Shown here: piece after piece, positions 21,974 through 35,024 of the stretch
Position numbering within the stretch: position 1 is the stretch's first letter
How the letters are laid out: every line of letters starts with the position of its first letter
Assembly (NCBI GenBank): GCA_016946835.1
Contig: JACVTC010000321.1
Location: 1-47,234, forward strand
DNA from: Neocallimastix lanati (nom. inval.)
Lineage: Eukaryota; Neocallimastigomycota; Neocallimastigomycetes; Neocallimastigales; Neocallimastigaceae
Direction of reading: 5' to 3'
Length of the DNA: 47,234 bases
Translations under genes and position numbers: made by a program
Notes under the pieces: generated by a model
What the model saw: the letters and a program-made list of their open reading frames with translations, nothing else
What the model was told of the DNA's origin: nothing
Databases searched by the model: none

Positions 21974-22808
21974 TGTTATGGTTCGGGTTTTATTAGAATT
22001 TTATTTAATTATTTATTTTTAATATTTTTCTGTCTACATTTTAATTCTTGAAAAACTTCACTTATTTATACTTTTTGAAAAAAAATAAATATGTAAAGCC
22101 TTTCTACATTTTGTTATCATATTTAAAAAAAATAATCTACTATTACTAATTACTTCAATTTTATATTAATTTAAATTAATTAATTCATAAATATTTTTAT
22201 TTTAATAAATTTTGTTTATATAATTTTATATTATTTTTCATATACTAAAACTAAATTATTTAATATATACGAAAAGAAACAAACAAAATTTAAAAAGATT
22301 TTACAGAAAAATAAAGTTATTTTAATCAAGAATGTTAATATAATATTCTTATATTTTATATAAAATAAATTTAAAAACTATAATATATTTAATATTTATT
22401 ATTAATCAATTAAGATTTGATTTTATTTGTGGGGAATAAAAAAAATATTAAATAATCAATTTAAAAATAAAATAAAATACTAAAAAGAATACAAGTTTAA
22501 TATTGATACAATATAATAATAATATAATAATATATTTGAAAATAAAAATAAAATATTAATATTGATAATAAACACTTTAATAAAATAATAAAATTTAAGG
22601 TTAAATTATAGATATTGATATTAATAATAAAAATATAGAATTATTGATAATATTTTAGAAACTTTTAATAAAAATAAAAAAAATATATTTAGAAAATATT
22701 TTAGTATAGAAAATATAGTAAAGTAATATTAAGTAAAGAATAATATAATGGATTCTAAAGTAAGTTGAAATTCTAATTAATAATCCATTATATGTTCGTT
22801 CTTTACCA
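21974..22808 (-). repeat. 5' LTR of element B
   Basis: 835 bp, apparently identical to 13703-14537. It contains TATAAATAAG on the minus strand (22061-22070), the likely core promoter. It is followed outside by ACAT, the target duplication. Confidence 0.95.
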
Positions 22809-23478
22809 ACATATTTGTAAAAGGAAATATTGGTATAGCAGTTAGAGCTATAGCCATGAATCGAACTACTCGAGTTCGATTCACACTTAGACTTACTTTT
22901 TGAATATTTTATTTTCATTGTTCTAGTTAATTCTTTCTGTATTATCTTTAAGAATTTCATAGAAATTCTTAATAATTAAAATGAATTTTTTATTTTATTT
23001 TATCCTTTCTTCCATTAGTTTCTAAATTAACCGAGAAAATCAGTTTTAAACGATTTTTCTAAGATTCTAAAATTTTTGAAAATCATACAAACTGTTTTTC
23101 CGTAAAAAGTATAAATATGAGTAAATTTTCACAAAAGAAATATTTTTAATTCGTGCTTTTATTAATTGATTAATTAATAATAAGTAATTTGATATATTAC
23201 AATATTAATTGATTAATTAATAATTAAATATTTTAAATAAATTTATCTTTAAATTAAACAATTTCTAACAAAACAATTTTTTTACTTATTATTAATATTC
23301 AGTGCTGCCTATTGTTTTCTCTTATTTGAGTGACCCTCATGTTACATTAACTATGAAATATATATATGTTTATTATGATTATAAGGTCATAGTTAGGAAG
23401 TTTGGCGAAAGAAAACAGTTGAATAAGAAAATACTCAAACATTTCCAGACGATTTTCCAGAAGCACGTTAGCAGTAAA

Positions 23479-23638
23479 CAGTAGTATGTACTTAATGACG
23501 GGAGCAGCTTGCCTATTACTGGTGTCATGTTCCCGCGTACACCACGATTGCAACCTACCACACATCGGATAGGCCAGTCCAGAGCTGCCCAGATCGCTGC
23601 CTGTGACAGATAAACTTAATCCGGAAGTTCTATTTCCC
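23479..23638 (-). other. Orphan copy of the conserved structured block
   Basis: Minus-strand relative of the leader blocks of A and B, with no PBS or LTR recognised next to it. It keeps TAAGTTTATC, CTCTGGACTG, AATCGTGGT, ACGCG, CATGACACCA and GGCAAGCTGC. Stems are kept with different bases: CCTA/TAGG in place of CTATATT/AATATAG, and GGGA/TCCC where A has CGTG/CACG. It could be the leader of a lost element or a separate RNA. Confidence 0.65.
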
Positions 23639-23689
23639 TAAAATCATGTAAACATATGTTAGTGTATTTATGTGTTCTTATTATTGTTA

Positions 23690-23885
23690 TTATTTATTTT
23701 ATTATTGCTATTTATTGTTGTTTAATTTTTTATTATTTATCATTTATCATTTATCATTTATTATTTACTATCATTATTTATTATTATTTATTATTATTTA
23801 TTATTATTTGTTATTATTTATTATTATTTATTATTATTTACTATTATTTATTACTATTTATTATTATTTATTATTATTTATTACT
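23690..23885. repeat. TTA-rich microsatellite
   Basis: Long imperfect array of TTATTA and TTATTATTTA units. The open frames across it encode only Ile/Leu/Tyr/Phe and are not genes. Confidence 0.9.
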
Positions 23886-24279
23886 ATATATCTATTCTTT
23901 TAATTTTTTATGATTTTAATTATTTATCCAACTAATTATTACTATTTACTTATTTTTTTTAATATTTAATTTATGGTTTATATTAATTTATTCTTATAAT
24001 TTCTATACTAAATTATTAATTAATGATTTTTGATCTGATTTACTAATATTATCTACTTATATTTTAATATTTAATTTATTTACTATATATTAATTTATTC
24101 TTTTAATTTCTAGATTATTCTATATAATTTATATTATTTTATTTATTATTAATCATAAAAATTTTTTTTTATTGTACTACACTAAATTATTTTGTACTAT
24201 TTGATTCTAGAAATTAATTATATTATTAAATTAATTAACTATTCTATTAAACTATACTAAGAAGAGTTATTGTAATAAT

Positions 24280-25248
24280 TTAATTAAAAAATTATAATTA
24301 AATTATTAATCATTAATATTAGCTCTAACTGCTAATATTAAAGGTTTAGAAAAGAATCATACTTACCTATGGTTCTTTCTAATTATCGAGTTAATTATAA
24401 CGAATTATAATAGACGAAACACTAAAATTGATAAAGAAAAGTTTTAATTATAAAATCTGTTTTATTAAAATAATTTGTTTTATTATTTATTAGAAATTTT
24501 AAATGTTAAAACTATTGTTATTATTATTATATTATAATTGTTATAATAATAACTCTTGATTTCTCAAAGAGAACTCATGAGCCTTATTTATACTTTTTTG
24601 TCAAAATAAGGTTAAAATCAAAAGGGGTTCTAATCTTAACAAATCTCTTATCTAGGAAAAGACTAGAAGAAAAACTTAGATAAGTTTTTTGATCGATATT
24701 CTATCCATATCGATCATCGCGTTAATTAAGTAAAACCTATTACTTTAAGAAATAATTGGAAAAACCTTAATTAACCGATTACTTAATCTAATATAATGAT
24801 CGAAAATAAAAGAATAAAATAATAAAAATTATTTCGATCATAAAATTTAAAATTTAATCTATTTAGTTCTATTTTATAGAACTTTACATAAAAAATATAA
24901 AACAATACATTAATAATAAAATACATGATTAATACAATACGGAATACATGATAGAATACAGAATAGTGTTTTAGTTTATGATTTAATAAGTAAGAGAAAA
25001 CTAAAACTAATAAATTTAATAATTAAATGAATAATTAAATAAATTTAATATTATTTTAAATGTATAAAAATTATTTAATTAAATAAATTTTTAATATTAA
25101 ACTAAATAAAATTTTAATATATAATTAAATAAATTATTAATTATAATTAGGTGTATAAATGAAATATGAGTTAAATAAAAGTTATATTAATTATAGCCTA
25201 ACTAAGAAAATATAATTATTTTTAACAAAATAATTATAGATTCTTACA
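24280..25248 (-). repeat. Relic D-type LTR
   Basis: On the minus strand it begins TGTAAGAATC and contains GTATAAATAAGGCTC followed by an AAATCAAGAG motif and a CGATCATCG/GATATCGATC segment. The same order of motifs is found in the arm relic at about 11260-12150. Ends are approximate and no partner LTR was identified. Confidence 0.5.
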
Positions 25249-25724
25249 GTTAGATACGAAATATTAATAAATAGTTAAAATTAGTAAAATTGTTGATAGT
25301 AAGAATAATATAGTTTTTAAAGTTAAATAGTTTATTTTATGTTTAGTATAATATTAAAAGAATATAAATAAACAGTTAGTTAGTGAGTTAGTTTAAGAAA
25401 GAGATATGTAAATAATATTCTAGAGATAATTTTATAATAATATTGAATTAGAGGAGTAATTAATATTCTTATATAGATTATAATAGAATAATAATTGCAT
25501 AATTGGTTATACTTAAATTAAATAAAGATAAATAATAATAAAAGATTGACATATTTAAATTATTGTGTGAATTATTATTGTTAAAGTATAATTATTCTTA
25601 TAGAATTTATTAAGTGTTTACGCATAAGATTACACCCTGATCCCTATACAAGTTAAAAATCTTGTATCACGTTGTTGTAAGAATCTATAATTATTTGCTA
25701 ACAAATAATTATATTTTCTTAGTT
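25199..25724. repeat. Possible foldback element with inverted terminal hairpins
   Basis: 25201-25248 and 25676-25724 are inverted copies of about 48 bp (CTAAGAAAATATAATTATT... and the reverse ending ...TATTTTCTTAG). Each end can itself fold on AAATAATTAT. About 430 bp of AT-rich sequence lies between. No transposase and no clear target duplication was seen. Confidence 0.4.
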
Positions 25725-27768
25725 TGTCACGAATACTAGTGGATTTGAAGTTAAATTCACTATTAGATCAATTGAAATTTAATTTAGTTATTGACAAAAA
25801 TTATTTTAATTCGATTTTAATTATAAAAATAAATATTAGAAACATTAAAGAATTAGAAACCAAAGGGTTTGGACTTATTTATTAAAGATAATTTAATTTA
25901 ATTTAACCTTTAAGAATTTGATAAAAATAACATGAAGAAAAACAATGATAACTCAACAAATAATGGAAATATTATATTAACATTTCCGCTAAAATTATAT
26001 CCATTGAAAAGCTACGGTCGAGAACTACAACATATGTTAAAATCAACCTTATTGGACAACTAGATAACGAGATATTTGACTTTAAAGATATTTAAATATA
26101 AAAATATAATTTAATTATTTAATTAAGACCCTAAATTATTAATTAAGAAATTTATATTAGATAAATCTCTTAACTTGGAAATTATATTATTAATTTTTAT
26201 TATTAATTAAAAATACAGAATTAGTTATTAGTAATAGTTTTATCATATTTTAAATAAGTTTATAAATTTTATATATTTTATTATTATATATTTTTATTCA
26301 ATTATTTTCTAAAAGATTCAAAGGAATTCTTTATTATTCTAAAGATTTCCGAAAGAGAATTTTTAATTAGTTTTTAATATTTTATTTTATTTTATTTTAT
26401 ATTTTCTTATTATAAATTAGTTTTATTGTTAAATTGTTTTATGAATAATTATATAATTATTGTATTAAAAGATTCTCAATATTATTTTATTATTATATTT
26501 TATATAGTTTATATACATGTATGAATATATTAAGATTAAAATGTATTATTTAATTATATTGTTAATTATTATTTTAGTTTAGTATAAAAAGGATTTGAAA
26601 TTCCATATTTTGAATTCTTTGTAAGATCATTAAATTCTAAACTATTAACATAAAGTTAATGAATTAATTATAACAATAAATAATTTTTTATATTAATCTT
26701 AGTTAATTTTATTATTAAAATATATATTAAATAAAGTTCTAATAAAACATAAATTTTAAATATTGAAATCTTAATTATAAAACTCTGTGTGTGTTATTTA
26801 TTATTTAAATTTAATTAAATTGTTATAATTAATAAGAACATCTTGACCTGACCAATTTAACCCAAACTAGGAAAGATATAGCAAGAATCTTCCCTACTAC
26901 AATTTTTAAGAAATAGTTACAATATTTATATTTTTTTATGAATTTAAAGTATAATTATTTGTTTATAATTTAAGTAATTTTATAAAATTATTGAATTAAT
27001 TTTATATCAATAATTCATTTTTGTTTTAATTTTTATAAATATAATAATATAATATTCAAATATAATTTAATTAAAAATAATTATAAAATAAATATATAGA
27101 AAATAGTTTTTACTATTTTCTTTGATATTTTTAAGTTAAATAAATTGTTTTTAAAGATTAATATAATAAATTTAATAATCTTTAATTATTTTAAATAATA
27201 CTTGTAATTATTTTCAAAAATAAAATAAAATTTTTATAATATTTAATTAATAAATTTGATAATATTTAAATAATAATTTTTATAATAAGTAATAATTTTT
27301 AATAATAATTTTTAATAATAAATTTAATTAATAATCTTAATAATTTTATAATAATATTTAATAGTTATAATAAATAAATTTTTATAATAATATTTAATAT
27401 TTTAATAATTTTATAATATTAATAATTTATAATAATTTTTAGAATAATATTTAATTAATAATTTTAATAATTTTATAATAATTTTTATAATAATATTTAA
27501 TTAATAGTTTTTAATAATTTAGTATTTTAAAAGTATAATTTTAATATTTACAATTGTATTTTAATATATACATATATTTAATAATATAACAATAAAGTAA
27601 TTAATTAAAATTGATTTACATTATTTACAAGTTAAAATTAATTTATATCAAAATAAATTAAATTTTATTATTAAGTTTAGGTTATCAAGAACATAGGAAA
27701 GTACAATTTAGTAAAGAATTATTAATAATAAAATAAAGGTTATTAATTCATTCTTTACCATAACGAAC

Positions 27769-30214
27769 TGTAAAAGGTACGTTTATTATTAACTAAAATA
27801 ACGAATAATAACTAAATCTAAAGGCTAAGATAACTTAACACCTCTCTATTCGAGTTGTTAATAATAAACACTAAATTAATTAATTCAATAACTATTATTT
27901 CTTATTACACTAGAATATAGTGCAGCACTTTATAACTCTATTTGTTATCAGTTACTGGGCTTACACTGAGTAATATATTTTATTTAATAATTATATTTTA
28001 TTTATTAATATTAATATTTATAATAACAATTTACGTTAATAGTAACGCTAGTGCGTTACAGTTACAAGTTCAATTATTATTTATACATGTCAATAATATT
28101 ATGATTGGTAAATAATTTAATTTAACTTAGTTTACTAATCACTAAATAAAATATATTTAAATAAGTATTTAACTATATAATTAATTATAAAATAATAAAA
28201 TTTAATGTACGAAAATAACAAAAGATTTTATTTGATTAGTCGAAATTGCTAGCTGCTTAGAGATACGTTACGTAACCAAAGAACTATCATTGGATAGGCT
28301 TGAAGTTACCATGTGTAAAATAAACTAATAACTTAGGTCGGTGTGGACAGACTATTTTATTTTACACAATTTATTTTATATTAATACTATAATTAATTAT
28401 TAACTAAAACACTAAAACTAAAAACTAATTTAATTTTTTGTTTTATAAAAAATCCTTTTATTAATATTTCTTATTTATCGAATTTAACTATTCTAAAAAT
28501 CAACAATCACTTAACTGGGTACCGTAGGGTCCTTTACCGGAAAGCCTACTAGCAGTTAAGATTTTCAAAATAAAATTTAAAATAAAATTTGTTTTATAAA
28601 AAAAATAACTATTCTAATAATAGTTATAACACTAATTAATAGAATATAAAATTTATACTATCTATATTATCTATACTAAACTATACTATTTTCCAACTAT
28701 CGTTCAATAGTTGAAAATTAACTCTTTTTATACTTTATGAAAATTAAAATTTAAATTGAATAAATTGTAATAAACTAACTAAAATATTATTATATATTTG
28801 TAATTACATTTAATAATAAATTACATGAAATTTTATGAATTATTTTAATATAAAAACTATTTAAAACTATCTAATATTTCTAAAAATAAATAAACAAAAC
28901 GGCAAGTTTTTGTAAACAAACGGAAAAGGCAATTTTTCTTTGATTATTTTAATTTAACTAATTTATGACTAATTATTTTTAATTTACAAAGTTTCATGAC
29001 TAATTATTTTTAATTTACAAAGTTTCATGATTCAAAGTGAGTAATAATGATGTAAATTCTCCAAATAATTTAGTCATACATTTTTGAGAAAATTATTTAA
29101 ATTAATAATTTGGAATATATTTAAATTTATATCAAAAATTTGGAAAACATTTTTATCCACAATAATTTACATTACATTACATTTAAATACGTATTCCAAT
29201 TATTAAATATTTTACACCATGTATCTGTTACACGATGTAATAATCATACTAAGTTCTATTACTAAATATGATTATTAACTTCAACTTAATGACTAATTCA
29301 TTAAGTTGAGAAATAAAATAAAAATAAAAATTTTACCTAAAAAGAGAGTTTATTATAAAATTAATTATAATAACAACACAAAAAGTAAAAGAAGGAATAT
29401 TTGGATAAATTTGGTTTTAAAAATATGTTTTTGAATAAAATGTTTTATTAATTTATTAAAGTTTAAAATATAAAATTGCTATTATTATAACTATATTTTT
29501 ATAATAATAACTCTTGATTTCTTAAAGGGAAATCAAGAGCCTTATTTATATTTTTTTATGGAAATAAGGTTAAATAAAAAGGGTTTTCTAATCTTAAAAA
29601 ATATCTTATCTAGAAAAAGATTAGAAGAAAAAACTAGATAAGTTTTTTGATCGATATTCTATTCATATCGATCATCGTATATATTAAGTAAAACTAAATA
29701 TATTATTTTATATTTGGATAAAACCTTAATATATCGATTTCCTAAATTTTAATTTAGATCATCAAATAAAAGGAAAAATCAATAATAACCGGAATGATCT
29801 AAATTATTCTATTTTTCTAAATATTATTTTTAAAATCTAATCTAAACTTATTAACATAAAACTATCTTTAAACTAGAATACAGAATTATAAAAAATACAG
29901 AAACTTATTAATTGTTCTTTTAAATGTACAATGTAAAAAATCAATAAAACTAATGTTTACATTAACTTGATAATTAAATGAATAACTAAATAAAATTAAT
30001 AATATTAATAAGTGTACATATAATAATTATTTAAATAAATTTTCTAATATTATTTAAGTGTATGTATAATTACAATTATAATAAATTTGATAATAATATC
30101 TCAATGTATAAATTAATTATAATTTAAATAAATTTATAATTATTATCAATAATTATAAAGACTAAGAAATAATAATTATTTATTAGTAAATAATTATTAT
30201 TTCTTATACACGAA
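27769..30214. other. Relic LTR-like region with hairpins (right arm)
   Basis: Mirror of 11256-13701 with the same hairpins: GCGTTAC/GTAACGC near 28042-28059, CTTAACTG/CAGTTAAG at 28510-28560, and CAACTTAATG/CATTAAGTTG near 29282-29308. The D-type TATA box lies near 29540-29550. No coding sequence seen. Confidence 0.55.
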
Positions 30215-31051
30215 TGTTATGGTTCGGGTTTTATTAGAATTTTTATTTAATTATTTATTTTTAATATTTTTCTGTCTACATTTTAATTATTGAAAAACTT
30301 CACTTATTTATACTTTTTGAAAAAAAATAAATATGTAAAGCCTTTCTACATTTTATTATCATATTTAAAAAAAAATATTTACTATTACTAATTACTTAAA
30401 ATTTTATATTAATTTAAATTAACTAATTCATAAGTATTTTTATTTTAATAAATTTTGTTTACATAATTTTTTATTATTTTTCATATACTACAACTAAATT
30501 ATTTAATATATACGAAAAGTAACAAACAAAATTTAAAAAGATTTTACAGAAAAATAAAGTTATTTTAATCAAGAATGTTAATATAATATTCTTATATTTT
30601 ATATAAAATAAATTTAAAAACTATAATATATTTAATATTTATTATTAATCAATTAAGATTTGATTTTATTTGTGGGGAATAAAAATATAAAATAATCAAT
30701 TTAAAAATAAAATAAAATACTAAAAAGAATACAAGTTTAATATTGATACAATATAATAATAATATAATAATATATTTGAAAATAAAAATAAAATATTAAT
30801 ATTGATAATAAACACTTTAATAAAATAATAAAATTTAAGGTTAAATTATAGATATTGATATTAATAATAAAAATATAAAATTATTGATAATATTTTAGAA
30901 ACTTTTAATAAAAATATAAAAAAAAATATATTTAGAAAATATTTTATTATAGAAAATATAGTAAAGTAATATTAAGTAAAGAATAATATAATGGATTCTA
31001 AAGTAAGTTGAAATTCTAATTAATAATCCATTATATGTTCGTTCTTTACCA
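30215..31051 (-). repeat. Solo LTR of family B (right arm)
   Basis: Mirror of 10419-11255, 837 bp. It is separated from element C by CGA (31052-31054). Confidence 0.88.
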
Positions 31052-31644
31052 CGATGTTGAGGTTCATATTAGAAAAGGAGTGTGAACATTAAATAAATAG
31101 ATAAATTAAATAACTATTAAATTACACTAAAAGAATTTATCATTACACATTATAAATTTTATTTAAAGAACTATTATTAAAAATATTTATTATTTATAAA
31201 TTATATAATTATTTTATTGTTAAAAATAACTTTATTAATATTAAAATTTATTATTATAACAATATGGGAAACCTTTCATTATTATTACTATTATCACTAC
31301 TATTTTTACTATTTCTTTCCTCAGAAAGGCCCCCCTTCATAAAATAATATGGATAATACATATTTTATATTATTTAATTACATTATTAAAACCAATCATG
31401 TAAATTAATTAATTACATAAATTTAATATTTAAAATAATAAAATATAACTAATATAAAAATTATTAATATAGAATATAAGAAAATTATTAATAGTAAAGA
31501 ATATAATAATATATTTTTATATAATAAATTATTAAAAATTTAATTAAAAATATCATTATTATTCTATTCTTTATCATGATGCCCCCGCTAAAACTTTTGC
31601 TATACTATAGCAAAGGCAAATTTTCTTATATTATTAACTAAATA

Positions 31645-31690
<46 letters not shown>

Positions 31691-31835
31691 AACTATATAA
31701 CTAAATAAAAATATAAATTTTTTTTTATATATATATATATAATATTATTATTTCTTAAATTTAAAAATTTTTGTATATTTTAAAATATATTTTAATATAT
31801 GTATTAATTGAAATATTTAAATTAAATAATTTAAT

Positions 31836-32078
31836 TTATATATTACCATATATTAAAAATTTTTCATAATAATTTTTAAAAATTCCAAAAATTTCAGGAT
31901 CAACTTGGATTGTACCAAAAAAAAAATTTTTCAAATATTTTTTTTTTTTTAATTTTTTTTTTTTTTTTTCTTGCCATTTTTTTTTTATTTTTGTTATATT
32001 CTTCAGTTCTCCAGTAGCTTCGATATCTTCGCTAGTTATTTCAACTATGAACTTTAAAACTTCTTTTTCTTCTTTCAT
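31836..32078 (-). CDS. Small ORF of element C, unknown function
   Basis: 80 codons from a true ATG at 32076-32078, in the sense direction of element C, about 260 bp before its 3' LTR. The product has an acidic start (MKEEKE), a region VEITSEDIEATGEL, a very lysine-rich middle translated from A runs, and a tail TIQVDPEIFGIFKNYYEKF. No known domain is recognised, and no protease, reverse transcriptase or CCHC motif is present. The left copy is broken by a stop and a deletion. It may be the end of an older, larger protein. Whether it is expressed is unknown. Confidence 0.4.
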   Translation of the reverse strand: MKEEKEVLKFIVEITSEDIEATGELKNITKIKKKWQEKKKKKLKKKKYLKNFFFGTIQVDPEIFGIFKNYYEKFLIYGNI

Positions 32079-32097
32079 TTAGAAATTAATCCTTTTT

Positions 32098-32134
<37 letters not shown>

Positions 32135-32249
32135 TTCTTCATATAATAATTTCTTATTCCATTAATTTAAAAATTATTATATAACATATTTTGAAGGTTA
32201 TATATAATATGTATTTTAACTCCTTTTTTTTTTTATATTTCATTATAAT

Positions 32250-32940
32250 TATTATTACTAATGTTCAATTATCCTCTTATTTATTATATTCTTCTTGTTT
32301 TAAAGTTATTATTTCAATCAATTCTTTAATTCTATTTTCACATTGTTTTAATGAATTCTCTAAATTAGTGATATTAATATTATTTTCAAACTTCAATAAT
32401 TCAATTTATGAAACTAAATGAAATTTCCATTTGATATATCACTAATTTATATTTTATTTTTATTTTATTTTAAATTACTACTTTTACCAAGTTTCAAAGA
32501 TTCAATTTCACAATTTAATTTATTAATTTTCTTGGACTGTGAAGAATTGTTTCATTTGTAATATTTTCTTTTTTTCAATTACTGAATTGTTCTCTTCCTG
32601 AATTAAGAATATTTATGTTATCTTTATAGGGATTTTTCTTACTAATATTTTCTTCTTTTTTGTAATTTGAATAAAATTATCTTCTTCAAAAATAATTTTC
32701 TCTTTTTATTTTTCTATAATTTGAATAATATTATATTCTTCAAAAATATTTTTCTTTAATTCACTTTTTTAATTCACTTATTTTATCCTTCAATTCAGTT
32801 ATGCTTTGCATTAGTAATTCTTCATTTAAGATAACATCTGGAACTTGTTCTTCTCATATTTTGTTTAATTCTTTTAAACGCTTAATGTAATTATATAATT
32901 TATTAAATTCCTCAATTGGAATTCTAATTATTGATCATAA
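32250..32940 (-). pseudogene. Decayed coiled-coil-like ORF inside element C (right)
   Basis: Mirror of 8568-9250 with the same stop codons and charged heptad-like stretches. The open plus-strand frame at 32191-32421 is its antisense shadow and is not a gene. Confidence 0.45.
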
Positions 32941-33208
32941 AAAAAAAATATAAAATTTATTATGTTCTAATAAATTTTCAATTAATGTAATTATATAAAC
33001 ACTAAATAATATAATAAATATTATTATTTCTTAAAAATATATTGTAAATTATTATTTTTTTTTTTTCTATAATTTCTTCAAAATTTGTAATATTTTAAGT
33101 ATTAATTTTATATTATAAACTAATTATAAATTATTTTAAATTAAAATTTTAAAATTATTCAATGCTTATTATATTGGAACTACCGCAGTAAACCAATATA
33201 TTGTTAAC

Positions 33209-33432
33209 TTTCTTCAAGTTCGAAAATCCTTTTTCGACACCCAAGAAAGTTTTTAAATAATTTTTATTTATTTATTCCTTCAAGTTCGGCACTCTCTGTC
33301 CGACACTTAAGGATTTAAAAAAAATTATTATACTTACCTTCAGGCTCAGCACTCTCTGGCTGACCACCTAAGGATTTTATTTAAAAATTAAAAATTTATT
33401 TGTTAGGCTCGAAATCCTCTTCGACCACCTAA
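33209..33432 (-). repeat. Four-hairpin array in the leader of element C (right)
   Basis: Mirror of 8077-8300, with the same four stems. Confidence 0.85.
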
Positions 33433-33648
33433 CTAAAAAAAATTAATTATTATATTGAATTCATTTTAAAATAATTCAATTTTTAACAATTTAATTTTAA
33501 ATTTATATATATATTATTTTTACTTAAGTTATTACTAAAATTTTATAATTAAATTTATAATTTCTTTGTATTACTATTATGATCATTGATTTTTATATTA
33601 TATTTTATTCTATTATTTTTCTTATCTATTCATCAATGTTTTCACACT

Positions 33649-33665
33649 CCCCGATATCTCCACCA
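33649..33665 (-). other. Primer binding site, element C right copy
   Basis: Minus-strand TGGTGGAGATATCGGGG, 7 nt inside the 5' LTR. Confidence 0.85.
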
Positions 33666-34204
33666 ATTTTTATGTTGAGGTTCATATTAGAAAAGGAGTG
33701 TGAACATTAAATAAATAGATAATTTAACTAACTACTAAATTACACTAAAAGAATATATTATTACATATTATAAATTTTATTTAAAGAATTATTATTAAAA
33801 ATATTTATCATTTATAAATTATATAATTATTTTATTGTTAAAAATAACTTTATTAATATTTATTATTATAACAATATGGGAAACCTTTCAATTACTATTC
33901 CTATTATCACTACTATTTTTACTATTTCTTTCCTCAGAAAGGCCCCCTTCATAAAATAATATGGATAATACATATTTTATATTATTTAATTACATTATTA
34001 AAACCAATCATATGAATTAATTAATTACATAAATTTAATATTTAAAATAATAAAATATAATTAATATAAAAAAAATTATTATATAGAATATAAGAAAATT
34101 ATTAATAGTAAAGAATATAATAATATATTTTTATATAATAAATTATTAAAAATTTAATTAAAAATATCATTATTATTCTATTCTTTATCACCGAACCTAA
34201 AATG

Positions 34205-34276
34205 GGAGGGTTGGCGCAACGGTAGCGCGTCCGCCTCCAGAGCGGAAGGTTGGGTGTTCGAATCACTCACTCTCCA
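34205..34276 (+). tRNA. tRNA-Trp(CCA)
   Basis: 72-nt intronless tRNA. Acceptor GGAGGGT/ACTCTCC, discriminator A; D arm GCGC-AACGGTA-GCGC; anticodon stem TCCGC/GCGGA with loop CTCCAGA (CCA); T arm with GTTCGAATC. A T5 run about 3 nt downstream can terminate RNA polymerase III. Confidence 0.96.
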
Positions 34277-34486
34277 TATTTTTATTTTTCAAATTTTTAT
34301 TTTTTTTTTTTTTTAAAAAAACTTTTTTTTTTACTATTATTTTTTTTTTTTTTTTTCTTTATAGAAGCCTTTTTTTTTTCGTTTCGTCTGGTCACTTTGC
34401 TGATAAGAATAACAATAAGGATTTTTTTTTTTTTTTACTTTTTATTTTTACACATGTCCTATCTTCCCCTCTCTTTCTCTATCCTT

Positions 34487-34517
<31 letters not shown>

Positions 34518-34938
34518 TTTATGTATGTATATATATATATATATATATATATAATACCATGACATTATGTTTGCTTTTAATTTTTTTGTTTTTTAAATTT
34601 GATTTTTTTTTTTCAAATTTTGATTTTTTTTTATTGAAGAATATAACCCATAAGCCATGGGATATACATGCTCAAAGGAAAAAAAAAAAAAGTGGGGAAG
34701 TCATCAATACAATTATTAAATTTCTATAATGTATTGACAATCGAAAGAAAAAAAGATAATTTTTTTTTCTTTTGTTTAAAAAGGGACAAAGGTCAAGAAT
34801 ATAATAATAAAATAATAAATATACGTGTAAGTATTAAATTATAAGAAAAAATATATATATATATATAAAAATCTATAATAATAATAAAAAAGGTTGAAAA
34901 AAAAAAAAAAAAAAATTGAAATTAAAAATAAAAAGTAG
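34277..34938. other. AT-rich spacer between tRNA genes (right arm)
   Basis: Mirror of 6574-7232: poly(T), poly(A) and TA repeats, no gene seen. The open frame at 34250-34492 is homopolymer translation overlapping tRNA-Trp. Confidence 0.7.
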
Positions 34939-35010
34939 AGGGGCGTTCCGGATTTGAACCGAAGACCTATTGATCTGCAGTCAATTGCTCTACCACTGAG
35001 CTAACACCCC
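34939..35010 (-). tRNA. tRNA-Cys(GCA)
   Basis: Identical by eye to 6502-6573, minus strand. Acceptor GGGGTGT/ACGCCCC, anticodon GCA. A T5 terminator-like run lies downstream on the minus strand. Confidence 0.96.
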
Positions 35011-35024
35011 TCTCAATAATGAAG

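Larger units (their letters stand above)
13703..22808 (-). mobile_element. Complete Ty3/Gypsy element B
   Basis: 9.1-kb element on the minus strand. In element order: 5' LTR 21974-22808, PBS 21950-21966, a 2.4-kb structured leader, gag 18667-19560, pol by -1 frameshift to 14561, polypurine tract about 14538-14549, and 3' LTR 13703-14537. Both LTRs are 835 bp and look identical by eye. The flanking 4-bp target duplication is ACAT (13699-13702 and 22809-22812). Intact gag and pol together with identical LTRs make it the youngest and most likely active element here. It sits exactly at the inner end of the left inverted-repeat arm. Confidence 0.95.
22813..27768. other. Decayed AT-rich spacer with LTR-like relics
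   Basis: No supportable protein gene. Contents: a tRNA-like but unpaired segment at about 22830-22895; an orphan structured block (23479-23638); a TTA/TTATTA microsatellite (about 23690-23885); a D-type LTR relic on the minus strand (about 24280-25248) with a TATAAATAAGG-like box near 24581-24592; a possible foldback element (25199-25724); a TATAAAAAGG box on the plus strand near 26580; and an LTR-like end TTCTTTACCA finishing at 27760. The rest is low-complexity A/T sequence. Confidence 0.6.
31055..34190 (-). mobile_element. Non-autonomous LTR element C, right copy
   Basis: Minus-strand copy: 5' LTR 33673-34190 (518 bp), PBS 33649-33665, hairpin array 33209-33432, coding remnants, and 3' LTR 31055-31576 (522 bp). 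It is about 40 bp longer than the left copy because it keeps an A/T-rich coding segment near 31920-31980. Its 5' LTR begins 14 bp upstream of tRNA-Trp and it is transcribed away from that gene. Confidence 0.88.

Noticed and set aside
22830-22895. Possible tRNA gene (box A-like and box B-like motifs with GAGTTCGATTC)
   Set aside because: D-arm-like and T-arm-like pieces are present, but no acceptor stem or anticodon stem pairs. At best a degraded tRNA relic.
23302-23484. 60-codon plus-strand open frame and overlapping minus-strand frames to 23565
   Set aside because: No true ATG or recognised domain; partly overlaps the orphan structured block.
23656-23913. Two overlapping open frames of about 80 codons
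   Set aside because: Reading frames through the TTA microsatellite.
32191-32421. 76-codon open frame (also 9088-9318)
   Set aside because: Antisense to the decayed coding remnant of element C, Ile/Leu/Phe-rich because of A/T composition.
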